A stretch of 6,759 nucleotides of DNA from JAMCXS01 sp964459065 (GTDB lineage Bacteria; Acidobacteriota; Terriglobia; UBA7540), in contig CAYWMN010000212.1 in assembly GCA_964459065.1 (NCBI GenBank), positions 1 to 6,759 on the forward strand. The letters run 5' to 3'. Made by a program: the position numbers and the translations under genes. The notes beneath the pieces are model-generated. The model was not told where the DNA came from and made no database searches. It saw only the letters and a program-made list of their open reading frames with translations. Below are positions 1 to 6,116 of the stretch, one piece after another (within the stretch, counting starts at the first letter, position 1; each line of letters begins with the position of its first letter).

Positions 1-65
1 ATGTGGGGTTGCGCGGCCACCGGCTCCCGGCGGGCGAGGGTGGGAATCATTATTTGACTCACCAA

Positions 66-187
66 CCCACGGCTTACGCCGTGGGCTAAATGCTATCGGC
101 CCTCCGGGCCTGAGAAAATCAAGAGCCCGCGACACAGAAACCAGTGTCGCGGCTACCCTTCCGATGCCGGCCAGAGGCCAGCGCTAC
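66..187. repeat. Composite palindromic repeat, copy A
   Basis: Four hairpins lie in a row. The first has stem CCCACGGC 66-73 with GCCGTGGG 78-85 and a TTAC loop. The second has GGCCC 98-102 with GGGCC 106-110. The third has CCGCGACAC 127-135 with GTGTCGCGG 144-152 and an 8-base loop. The fourth has GCCGGCC 166-172 with GGCCAGC 176-182, one mismatched pair. The third and fourth units both end in GCTAC (152-156 and 183-187). Bases 78-156 align without gaps to 3071-3149 with 6 mismatches in 79. No coding capacity is evident. Such short-palindrome mosaics resemble REP/MITE-like intergenic elements, but I cannot assign them to a named family. Confidence 0.85.
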
Positions 188-266
188 GTTCGGGGGACAC
201 AAAGGCCGCCGCAGCCGTGTCGTGGCGCTAGAATACAACGCCGGGAACGTCGATCGCCGGAAAAGC

Positions 267-297
267 CGCGGACCTCAAAACCGGAGGACCGCGCTAC
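267..297. repeat. Degenerate GCTAC-ended hairpin module
   Basis: CGCGGACCTC 267-276 pairs with GAGGACCGCG 284-293 with a single mismatch and a 7-base loop, and is followed by GCTAC (293-297, sharing its G with the stem). The layout (GC stem, short loop, GCGCTAC end) matches the modules at 163-187 and 3303-3324 although the stem sequence differs. I read it as a diverged relative of those modules. Chance is possible in GC-rich DNA. Confidence 0.5.
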
Positions 298-379
298 TTG
301 CTGCGTCGCGCGAAGCCGAGAGGGTTTAGAATGGCGAGGTGCGGGGCTGGCGCACAAGAGCAATAGGGCAGGGAAAAAT

Positions 380-384
380 GGAGG
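380..384 (+). promoter_or_regulatory. Shine-Dalgarno site that sets the GH2 start
   Basis: GGAGG at 380-384 lies 10 bases before ATG 395-397 (13 before a second in-frame ATG at 398). It is the only strong ribosome binding site in front of the GH2 frame and it directly precedes a classical signal peptide, which together favour the start at 395 over in-frame ATGs further upstream such as 164. Confidence 0.75.
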
Positions 385-394
385 CTTACCGAAA

Positions 395-3022
395 ATGATG
401 AATCGATGTCAATTCCGCTCTCTTCTGGTGGTTATGTTTGCCGTTGCGATGCTGGTTCCTGTGCTGCGCGCGGAAACTGTGACGCCCCTTCGCGACGGCT
501 GGCAACTGCAGTCGTCCCGCACGACCAACGCGACCGGAAAAGAAATTTCGAGCGTGGGATTTGCTGCCAAGGGTTGGATCGGCGCCAAAGTGCCCAGCAC
601 GGTGTTTGCGGCGCAAGTGGCTGCAGGCATTTTTCCCAACCCCTACTTTGGCGACAACATTCGCAAACTTTCGGGAGCGGCCTATCACTGCGGCTGGTGG
701 TACCGTGACGAATTCACGGCGCCGGCGGCGGCCAATCAGCGCTATTATTGGCTGCATTTCAACGGCATCAATTACCGGGCCGACATCTGGTTGAACGGGC
801 GAAAGGTTGCTGACTCATCGCAGATTGCCGGAGCCAACCGCCGGTATGATCTGAACGTGACCCGGTTCGTGAAGCCCGGCAAGCGCAACGTCGTGGCGGT
901 GGAAGTCTGGGCGCCAACAATCAATGACCTGGCCTTCACCTTTGTGGACTGGAATCCGATGCCTCCCGACCAGGATATGGGCCTGTGGGGAAAGGTCAAC
1001 CTGGTGAGTACCGGCCCGATTTCGCTGCGATTCCCCATGGCGGCCACGCATTTCGAAGGCAGCAAACTGAAGGTTGCCGACCTCACGGTCTATGCCCAGT
1101 TGCGGAACGCGACCGGCCACGCCGTGCAAGGGACGGTCTCGGGTACGGCGGCGGGAAGCCATTTTGAGCAAACCGTCAGCCTGGCTCCGCACGCGACCAC
1201 GACGGTGGAGTTTTTGCCGGAGAAATTTCCGCAACTGCGCATTCGCAATCCGCGGATCTGGTGGCCGCGTCAAATGGGCAAGCCGCGCCTGGAGCGTCTG
1301 GCGATGAGCGTCAGCACAAACGGGCAGGTTTCCGACGGGCAAACCGTCAACTTTGGCATTCGCGAAATCACTTCAACGCTCACCCCGCAGCAGGCTCGGC
1401 TGTTCCGCATCAATGGCAAGAAGCTGCTGATCCGCGGCGGCGGCTGGACGCAGGACATGATGCTGCGTCCCAACCCAAAGCGCCTGGAAAAGCAGTTCAT
1501 GCTGGTCCGCGATCTTAACCTGAACGCCCTGCGGCTGGAAGGCCAGATGGTGCCCAACAACTTTTTTGATCAGGCTGACAAGGACGGAATTCTGGTCCTT
1601 CCGGGTTGGGTTTGCTGCAGCATCTGGCAGCACGGGGAGAAGTGGACGCCTCAAACTCTGGCGGTTGCCAAAGCGTCGCTGCGCTCGCAGATCCTGCGGC
1701 TGCGCAGCCACGCGAGCGTCCTGGTCTGGCTGAACGGGAGCGACGTGCCGCCGATCGCCCACATTGAGAGGGCCTATCTTCAGATCGAAGCGGAATTGCA
1801 TTGGCCCAATCCCATCCTCTCGTCCGCGAATAAGCGGCCCACGAAGGTGACGGGGATCAGCGGCGTCAAGATGTACGGCCCGTATGATTACGTGGAGCCC
1901 AACTACTGGTGGGTCGCCCTGCGGCTCAAATCCCGCGACCATGGCGGCGCTTACGGCTTTAATACGGAGACCAGCGCCGGGCCTGCGATTCCGGCGCTGG
2001 CCAGCCGCAAGAAGTTTCTGCCCGATCCCATGGCCTGGCCGCCCAGCGCCAACTGGGAGGCGCATTACAGCGGCGGGGGATTCGCCACCATGCACGTCTT
2101 GAACGATGCCATGAATGCGATCTACACCAAACCCACCTCGCTCGATGAGTACGTGCGCCTGGCGGATACGATGGAATACAGCTCGGAGCGCGCCGAGTTT
2201 GAGTCGTACAGCGGCACTAAGTACGTCGCAACCGGGGTTATCCAGTGGATGCTGAATAATGCCTGGCCGTCGATGTACTGGCACCTTTACGATTATTATC
2301 TTGCGCCTTCTTCCAGTTACTACGGCGTGAAGAAAGCCTGCGAACCCCTCCACATTGAGTATGACTACAAGAACGGGTCGATCCTTGTGGTGAACAGCAC
2401 CTACCATCGGGCTTCGGATCTTCAGGCCAGCATGACGGTCCACGGCATTCATTGGACTGAGCTGTACCGCACCAAGATCGCGGTGGATTCGCCGGCCGAT
2501 AGGTCGCAGACGGTGTTCACTCTGCCGGCAGAACTCTACAATGGCACCGAGCGCATCTTCCTGATTAACCTGAAGCTGACGAATGGGGCCGGCAAAGTGG
2601 TCAGCCGGAATTTCTATTGGGTGCCTTACCGGCTCACCACATACGATTGGACGACAAGAAAGACCCCGGTAAGATACTCGAACCTCTCGGCGCTGACCCA
2701 TCTTCCGCCCGCCACCGTGACGGCTCATGCTGAGATCGAACCTAGTCCGCGCGGCAAGCGGGTCCGGCTCGAACTGAAAAACACCTCCAATGCGCTGGCC
2801 TTTCAGGTCCGCTTTGAACTTTTGACCCCATCGGGAGACTTGATTGCGCCGGTCATCTGGTCGGATGACTGGATCGAACTCACGCCCGGCGAATCACGAA
2901 CTTTCACAACCGCCGCTCTGCCCAAAGATGCGCCAAGCGATGCGGTGGTTAAACTCAGCGGGTGGAACATTCGGTCAGCAACCGTTACCCCGGCGCCGGC
3001 GGCCGGCGGCACGGCAGAATAA
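395..3022 (+). CDS. Exported glycoside hydrolase family 2, probable exo-beta-D-glucosaminidase
   Basis: This 875-residue protein is predicted to remove beta-linked glucosamine from the non-reducing end of chitosan-type oligosaccharides (EC 3.2.1.165) outside the cytoplasm. Residues 1-26 form a Sec signal peptide (Arg/Lys-poor start, hydrophobic core, cut after VLRA). Then come a jelly-roll sugar-binding domain (about 30-205, with WLHFNGINY and PPDQDMGLW), an Ig-like domain (about 210-330, with WWPRQMG and FGIREI), a TIM barrel (about 335-620) and C-terminal Ig-like domains. In the barrel, NGSDVPP carries Asp450 and FNTETSAG carries Glu525, 75 residues apart. From memory, the characterised Amycolatopsis enzyme CsxA uses Asp469 and Glu541 in the same motifs, and its Glu394 matches Glu382 here (LEGQ). 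Most other GH2 enzymes use Glu as the acid/base. Unlike CsxA, no C-terminal carbohydrate-binding module is visible. The gene ends in tandem TAA codons (3020-3025). Family assignment is firm; substrate is inferred, with beta-mannosidase the main alternative. Confidence 0.9.
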   Translation: MMNRCQFRSLLVVMFAVAMLVPVLRAETVTPLRDGWQLQSSRTTNATGKEISSVGFAAKGWIGAKVPSTVFAAQVAAGIFPNPYFGDNIRKLSGAAYHCGWWYRDEFTAPAAANQRYYWLHFNGINYRADIWLNGRKVADSSQIAGANRRYDLNVTRFVKPGKRNVVAVEVWAPTINDLAFTFVDWNPMPPDQDMGLWGKVNLVSTGPISLRFPMAATHFEGSKLKVADLTVYAQLRNATGHAVQGTVSGTAAGSHFEQTVSLAPHATTTVEFLPEKFPQLRIRNPRIWWPRQMGKPRLERLAMSVSTNGQVSDGQTVNFGIREITSTLTPQQARLFRINGKKLLIRGGGWTQDMMLRPNPKRLEKQFMLVRDLNLNALRLEGQMVPNNFFDQADKDGILVLPGWVCCSIWQHGEKWTPQTLAVAKASLRSQILRLRSHASVLVWLNGSDVPPIAHIERAYLQIEAELHWPNPILSSANKRPTKVTGISGVKMYGPYDYVEPNYWWVALRLKSRDHGGAYGFNTETSAGPAIPALASRKKFLPDPMAWPPSANWEAHYSGGGFATMHVLNDAMNAIYTKPTSLDEYVRLADTMEYSSERAEFESYSGTKYVATGVIQWMLNNAWPSMYWHLYDYYLAPSSSYYGVKKACEPLHIEYDYKNGSILVVNSTYHRASDLQASMTVHGIHWTELYRTKIAVDSPADRSQTVFTLPAELYNGTERIFLINLKLTNGAGKVVSRNFYWVPYRLTTYDWTTRKTPVRYSNLSALTHLPPATVTAHAEIEPSPRGKRVRLELKNTSNALAFQVRFELLTPSGDLIAPVIWSDDWIELTPGESRTFTTAALPKDAPSDAVVKLSGWNIRSATVTPAPAAGGTAE

Positions 3023-3053
3023 TAAGGTGACGGGCAATCCGTGAGTGGGTAGG

Positions 3054-3149
3054 CACGGCGCCGATTTTGAGCCGTGGGCTAAAATCGATCGGCCCTCCGG
3101 GCCTGAGAAAATGAAGAACCCGCGACACAGAAATCAGTGTCGCGGCTAC
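3054..3149. repeat. Composite palindromic repeat, copy B
   Basis: Bases 3071-3149 match 78-156 of copy A at 73 of 79 positions, same orientation, no gaps. The hairpins are CACGGC 3054-3059 with GCCGTG 3071-3076 (11-base loop, where copy A has a TTAC loop), GGCCC 3091-3095 with GGGCC 3099-3103, and CCGCGACAC 3120-3128 with GTGTCGCGG 3137-3145. All six stem arms shared with copy A in the second and third hairpins and the GCTAC end (3145-3149) are unchanged; the differences fall in loops and spacers. Confidence 0.85.
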
Positions 3150-3205
3150 AGAAAAAGCAGATTCCTCGTCGCCCAGCGTCATAAGACCCTTCGCTTTGCT
3201 CAGGG

Positions 3206-3231
3206 CCGTTCGCAAGCGGAGGAGCGAACGG
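3206..3231. repeat. Inverted repeat (8-bp hairpin) within the copy B mosaic
   Basis: CCGTTCGC at 3206-3213 pairs perfectly with GCGAACGG at 3224-3231 across a 10-base loop. It sits in the segment that separates the two blocks of copy B and has no counterpart in copy A. No T-tract follows, so it is not a standard terminator. Confidence 0.6.
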
Positions 3232-3234
3232 GCT

Positions 3235-3275
3235 CCTCGGAATGACACATCGGGTGGACGGCCTCGGAACGACAC
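3235..3275. repeat. Short direct repeat of 14 bases
   Basis: CCTCGGAATGACAC (3235-3248) recurs as CCTCGGAACGACAC (3262-3275), 13 of 14 identical with a 27-base period. The GGAATGACA type of end is one I associate with interspersed repeats in environmental bacterial genomes, which suggests that this stretch is part of a second repeat family inserted in the mosaic. Confidence 0.5.
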
Positions 3276-3302
3276 CGGCGAAGCACACCGAACAGTCCAG
3301 AT

Positions 3303-3324
3303 GCCGGCCGGAGGCCGGCGCTAC
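3303..3324. repeat. GCCGGCC hairpin module ending in GCTAC
   Basis: GCCGGCC 3303-3309 pairs perfectly with GGCCGGC 3313-3319 over a GGA loop, followed by GCTAC 3320-3324. It is the equivalent of 166-187 in copy A (same GATGCCGGCC lead-in), where one stem pair is broken. In copy A this module begins 6 bases after the preceding module; here it lies about 150 bases downstream. Confidence 0.75.
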
Positions 3325-3383
3325 AGGAAACTAACGTCCGCAGAGGAACGCAAAAACGCGTACCTCTTTGCTACCTGCTTTGC

Positions 3384-3413
3384 GATTTCAGATTGGAAAT
3401 CTCAATTCGCGAA
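3384..3413. other. AT-richer hairpin and palindrome, function unknown
   Basis: GATTTC 3384-3389 pairs with GAAATC 3396-3401 (6-base loop), and is followed by the perfect 8-base palindrome TTCGCGAA at 3406-3413. The stretch stands out because its surroundings are GC-rich. It could be an operator or promoter area for GH31, but it is nearly 200 bases from the start codon and I cannot identify a -35/-10 pair. Confidence 0.3.
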
Positions 3414-3518
3414 ATTCAAAAGTTCATTCACCCGGCCGCAGCCTGCGGGGAGAGTCAAAAAGAGGTCACAGACCCCGCACCCTCCATCCGTGTGTATGGT
3501 ACGCTGATGGTCATTAAG

Positions 3519-3547
3519 GCAGGGCCGCGATCGCACCTGGCCTCTGC
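3519..3547 (+). other. Imperfect hairpin in the GH31 leader
   Basis: GCAGGGCC 3519-3526 can pair with GGCC 3539-3542 and CTGC 3544-3547 with one bulged T, enclosing a 12-base loop that contains the palindrome GCGATCGC (3527-3534). It ends 49 bases before the GH31 start. A role in regulation or mRNA stability is possible but nothing in the sequence proves it. Confidence 0.3.
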
Positions 3548-3578
3548 TGGAATGAGGCGATTGATTTAATTCCACTTC

Positions 3579-3587
3579 AAGGAAGGG
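3579..3587 (+). promoter_or_regulatory. Shine-Dalgarno site for the GH31 gene
   Basis: AAGGAAGGG at 3579-3587 ends 9 bases before ATG 3597-3599. It is purine-rich and well placed, and it supports that start, which also puts the twin-arginine motif at residues 5-11. Confidence 0.65.
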
Positions 3588-3596
3588 ACCAGGGTC

Positions 3597-6023
3597 ATGG
3601 GAAAACAAACGCGGCGGGAAATGTTGCAGGCATCGCTGGCCGGGCTGGCGGGGGGAAAGCTGCTTCCGGAGCTGGGGCAACCCCGGTTGGCGGCAAACGC
3701 CAAAGCCGGGCAGCCGGCAGCGGCGGCGGACGCAACGACGGCGCCCGCCTATTCAATCGAGGTGGCAACGCGGAGCAGCTGGCCCGCCCCGCCGGTCATC
3801 CTGACGCGGAAAGGGAACACCGTTGCGCTTGAGCCTTACGCGCCGAACATCCTGCGCATCACGCTAAGCCAGTCGCGCGAGCAGGCCGTGGCCCAGCCGG
3901 GCTGGGGCTTCGTCGCCCAGCCGGATTCGAAGGGCTGGCAGCAGAGCCAGACCTCGGAGGGCGACGTGTACCAGTCCGGGGCGCTTGCGGTGACGGTCAA
4001 GAAGGACTCGCCTCACATTCTGGTCAAAGACCCCGCGGGCCGGACCTTGCTGCGGATGGAAGGCTGGTGGATGAAGCGGCCGGATCACGCCGAAGCCAAT
4101 GCCGACATCGAACGCGACCGGCGCCCCGGCGACTTGCCGTTCTTCCAGGCGAAGGCATGGTTCACCTCGCCCGACGAAGAGCGCTATTTCGGCATGGGGC
4201 AGAACCAGCAAGGGCACCTCGACCATCGGCACCACGCCATCCGCTGCTGGCATAACTACGTCGCACCAGGGGGCGAGAGCGTGGGCATTCCATTTCTGGT
4301 CAGCAATCTCGGCTATGGCTTCATCTGGGACAACCCGTCGAAAACCACTCTGGTGCCCGGGTTCAATCGGCACGTTATCTGGGTTTCGGAAGTGGGCAAC
4401 CGGGTCTCGTATTTTGTGATTGGCGGCCAGAGCGCGGATGAGATTTATGCCGGGTACCGCTTGCTGACCGGGCCGACGCCGCTGCTGCCCAAGGGCGCTT
4501 ACGGGTACATCCAATGCAAGCAGCGCTACCGTTCGCAGGCGGAAGTGCTGGATGTGGCGCGCGGATATCGAAAGCGCAAACTGCCTGCGGATTTCATGGT
4601 GGTGGATTGGTTCTATTGGACCAAGATGGGGCAGCTCGATTTCGATGCGCGTCACTGGCCCGATCCGGCGGCGATGAACCGCGAACTGCACGCGATGGGA
4701 TTTGAGAGCATGATCAGCGTGTGGCCGCGCTTTGAGCGGGGCTCGCGGTATTACGATTTCTTGAAGCGCAAGGGGTGGTTCGAACACCTGGCGGACGGCA
4801 CGCCGACGACCCCCGAGCGCAACAACCGCGGAGGATCGGACATCGACACCACCAACCCGGCGGCGGGAAAGTGGTATTGGGAACGAATCCGCGACAATAT
4901 TTTGAGCAAAGGCTTTGACGCGATCTGGTCCGACGAGACCGAACCCGACATCCCGCCCAACGGCAGCTACTTCCACATCGGGCCCGGAACGCGCTATTTC
5001 AACGTCTACCCGCTGCTGCACACCGAGGCGCTTTACGACGGCTATCGGCGCGACTTTCCCGGGCGGCGGGCGATGATCCTGGCCCGCGCCGCTTACCTGG
5101 GAGCGCAGCGCAACGGCTCCTTGTTCTGGTCTTCCGACATCTCTCCCACTTGGGACGCGCTCGAACGGCAAATCCCCACCGGGCTGAACTTTACCGCCTC
5201 CGGCTTTGCCCATTGGACGCAGGACATCGGCGGATGGGGACGCCTGCCCAGAGAGCATCGCCCCAAGCACCCACCGCTGCTGAGTCCCGACGACTGCCGC
5301 GACAACGTGGGCGGCTACGACGATTACCCTGAACTTTACACACGCTGGTTCCAATACGCAGCTTTCCTGCCCGTCTTCCGCACCCACGGCAGCCGGCGCT
5401 ATAACGAGGTCTGGTCATACGGCAAGCAGGCCGAACCCATCCTGGAACAATATCTGAGACTCCGCTACGCCTTGCTGCCTTACATCTACTCGCTTGCGTT
5501 CCGCGCCCATCAGACGGGAGCGCCTTACATGCGGGCGCTTTTTATGGATTTCCCCGACGACGACCGCGCCGCCGGCGAGCCCCATGAGTACATGTTCGGC
5601 CCCGCGTTTCTGGTGGCGCCCGTTTACCGGCAGGGCGAGACCAGCCGCGAGGTCTACCTTCCGGCCGGCGCGGATTGGTACAACTATTGGACGCGCGAAC
5701 GGCTGCCGGGCGGGCAGACGATCCGGGCCGAGGCGCCGATCAACACTCTGCCGCTGTTTGTGCGGGCGGGATCGATTATTCCTTACGGCCAACCGATCTT
5801 GAGCGCAAAAGAACAGCAGAAGATTGCCAAAGTTCAAGTCTATGCCGGCTCGGACGCCCGCTTTGATCTCTACGACGATGATGGTTCGAGCTACGCCTAT
5901 GAAAAGGGCGAGTACCGGCTGACTGAGTTGCGTTGGGATGACGCCCGGCGGAAGCTCGCGCGCGGCGGCCGAAAGGCTGCGCCGGAGGCGGCAAGCTGGC
6001 CGGTCGAGGTGGTCGGCGGGTAG
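3597..6023 (+). CDS. Tat-exported glycoside hydrolase family 31, alpha-xylosidase type
   Basis: This 808-residue retaining alpha-glycosidase is likely to release alpha-linked xylose or glucose from oligosaccharides in the periplasm or outside the cell. Residues 5-11 (TRREMLQ) form a twin-arginine motif followed by a short hydrophobic stretch; a cut after ANA (33-35) is plausible. An N-terminal beta-sandwich spans roughly 50-290 (FGMGQNQQG near 198). The TIM barrel runs about 300-610: VVDWFYW, then GFDAIWSDETEPD with nucleophile Asp446, WSSDISPTWDAL with acid/base Asp514, HWTQDIGGW, and FRTHGSRRYNEVWSYG around 594-609. Beta domains follow (MFGPAFLVAPVY, RAGSIIPYG) and a DUF5110-like end (DLYDDDGSSYAYEKGEY). 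From memory, D-x-x-EP(D/E), D-I-(A/S)-PTW and FR-(S/T)-HG typify the group containing alpha-xylosidases and 4-alpha-glucosyltransferases. I see no room for the PA14 insert found in some of these. Family is firm; substrate is not settled. Confidence 0.92.
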   Translation: MGKQTRREMLQASLAGLAGGKLLPELGQPRLAANAKAGQPAAAADATTAPAYSIEVATRSSWPAPPVILTRKGNTVALEPYAPNILRITLSQSREQAVAQPGWGFVAQPDSKGWQQSQTSEGDVYQSGALAVTVKKDSPHILVKDPAGRTLLRMEGWWMKRPDHAEANADIERDRRPGDLPFFQAKAWFTSPDEERYFGMGQNQQGHLDHRHHAIRCWHNYVAPGGESVGIPFLVSNLGYGFIWDNPSKTTLVPGFNRHVIWVSEVGNRVSYFVIGGQSADEIYAGYRLLTGPTPLLPKGAYGYIQCKQRYRSQAEVLDVARGYRKRKLPADFMVVDWFYWTKMGQLDFDARHWPDPAAMNRELHAMGFESMISVWPRFERGSRYYDFLKRKGWFEHLADGTPTTPERNNRGGSDIDTTNPAAGKWYWERIRDNILSKGFDAIWSDETEPDIPPNGSYFHIGPGTRYFNVYPLLHTEALYDGYRRDFPGRRAMILARAAYLGAQRNGSLFWSSDISPTWDALERQIPTGLNFTASGFAHWTQDIGGWGRLPREHRPKHPPLLSPDDCRDNVGGYDDYPELYTRWFQYAAFLPVFRTHGSRRYNEVWSYGKQAEPILEQYLRLRYALLPYIYSLAFRAHQTGAPYMRALFMDFPDDDRAAGEPHEYMFGPAFLVAPVYRQGETSREVYLPAGADWYNYWTRERLPGGQTIRAEAPINTLPLFVRAGSIIPYGQPILSAKEQQKIAKVQVYAGSDARFDLYDDDGSSYAYEKGEYRLTELRWDDARRKLARGGRKAAPEAASWPVEVVGG

Positions 6024-6048
6024 GACTGGGCAAAGCAATGTTCGCTGC

Positions 6049-6079
6049 CGGGCTGAGAGGGGCCCTTCCGCTCAGCCCG
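6049..6079 (+). terminator. Intergenic hairpin between GH31 and the nitrilase-like gene (possible weak terminator)
   Basis: CGGGCTGAG 6049-6057 pairs perfectly with CTCAGCCCG 6071-6079 around a 13-base loop, starting 26 bases after the GH31 stop. It is followed by CAGGGAAATTC rather than a run of T, so it does not fit a standard intrinsic terminator. It may attenuate read-through or protect the 3' end of the upstream message. Confidence 0.35.
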
Positions 6080-6116
6080 CAGGGAAATTCAAATCATCGG
6101 GAGTGCAAAAACAACG

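Larger units (their letters stand above)
1..394. other. Non-coding upstream region filled with palindromic repeats
   Basis: I see no convincing gene here. The first 57 bases read as a short open stretch ending at TGA 55-57, which could be the tail of an upstream gene or chance. Bases 66-187 hold composite repeat copy A and 267-297 a degenerate module of the same style. The GH2 reading frame stays open leftward to base 2, but the translation is arginine-rich repeat sequence with no domain character, so I do not read it as coding. A -10-like TAGAAT lies at 327-332 but has no good -35 partner at normal spacing, so no promoter is called. Confidence 0.7.
3023..3596. other. Repeat-rich intergenic region between the GH2 and GH31 genes
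   Basis: No gene is supported in these 574 bases. From left to right the region holds repeat copy B (3054-3149), a separate hairpin (3206-3231), a short direct repeat (3235-3275), a GCCGGCC hairpin ending in GCTAC (3303-3324), an AT-richer stretch with a small hairpin and a TTCGCGAA palindrome (3384-3413), and the GH31 leader with an imperfect hairpin (3519-3547) and ribosome binding site. A -10-like TTTAAT at 3565-3570 has no recognisable -35 partner. The gap length suggests GH31 has its own promoter rather than reading through from GH2. Confidence 0.7.

Noticed and set aside
298..332. Sigma-70 promoter for GH2 (TTGCTG and TAGAAT)
   Set aside because: The spacer would be 23 bases, and the -35 matches at only three positions, so it is not better than chance.
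164..394. N-terminal extension of the GH2 protein from ATG 164
   Set aside because: The added residues are translated repeat sequence rich in Arg, with no ribosome binding site of similar quality. The start at 395 has GGAGG and an immediate Sec signal peptide.
1373..2728. Long open frame on the minus strand (451 codons) inside the GH2 gene
   Set aside because: It lies antisense to a confident GH2 gene. Its translation has no recognisable domain and the skewed composition of a GC-rich shadow frame.
66..3324. CRISPR array
   Set aside because: The repeats are palindromic modules of differing sequence in two separate clusters, without regular spacers or nearby cas genes.
3023..3596. Remnant insertion sequence or transposase
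   Set aside because: No frame in the gap encodes transposase motifs, and no terminal inverted repeats with target duplications frame the segment.
3864..5387. Long open frame on the minus strand (507 codons) inside the GH31 gene
   Set aside because: It is antisense to the GH31 catalytic barrel; long minus-strand frames are common opposite GC-rich genes, and no motif supports it.
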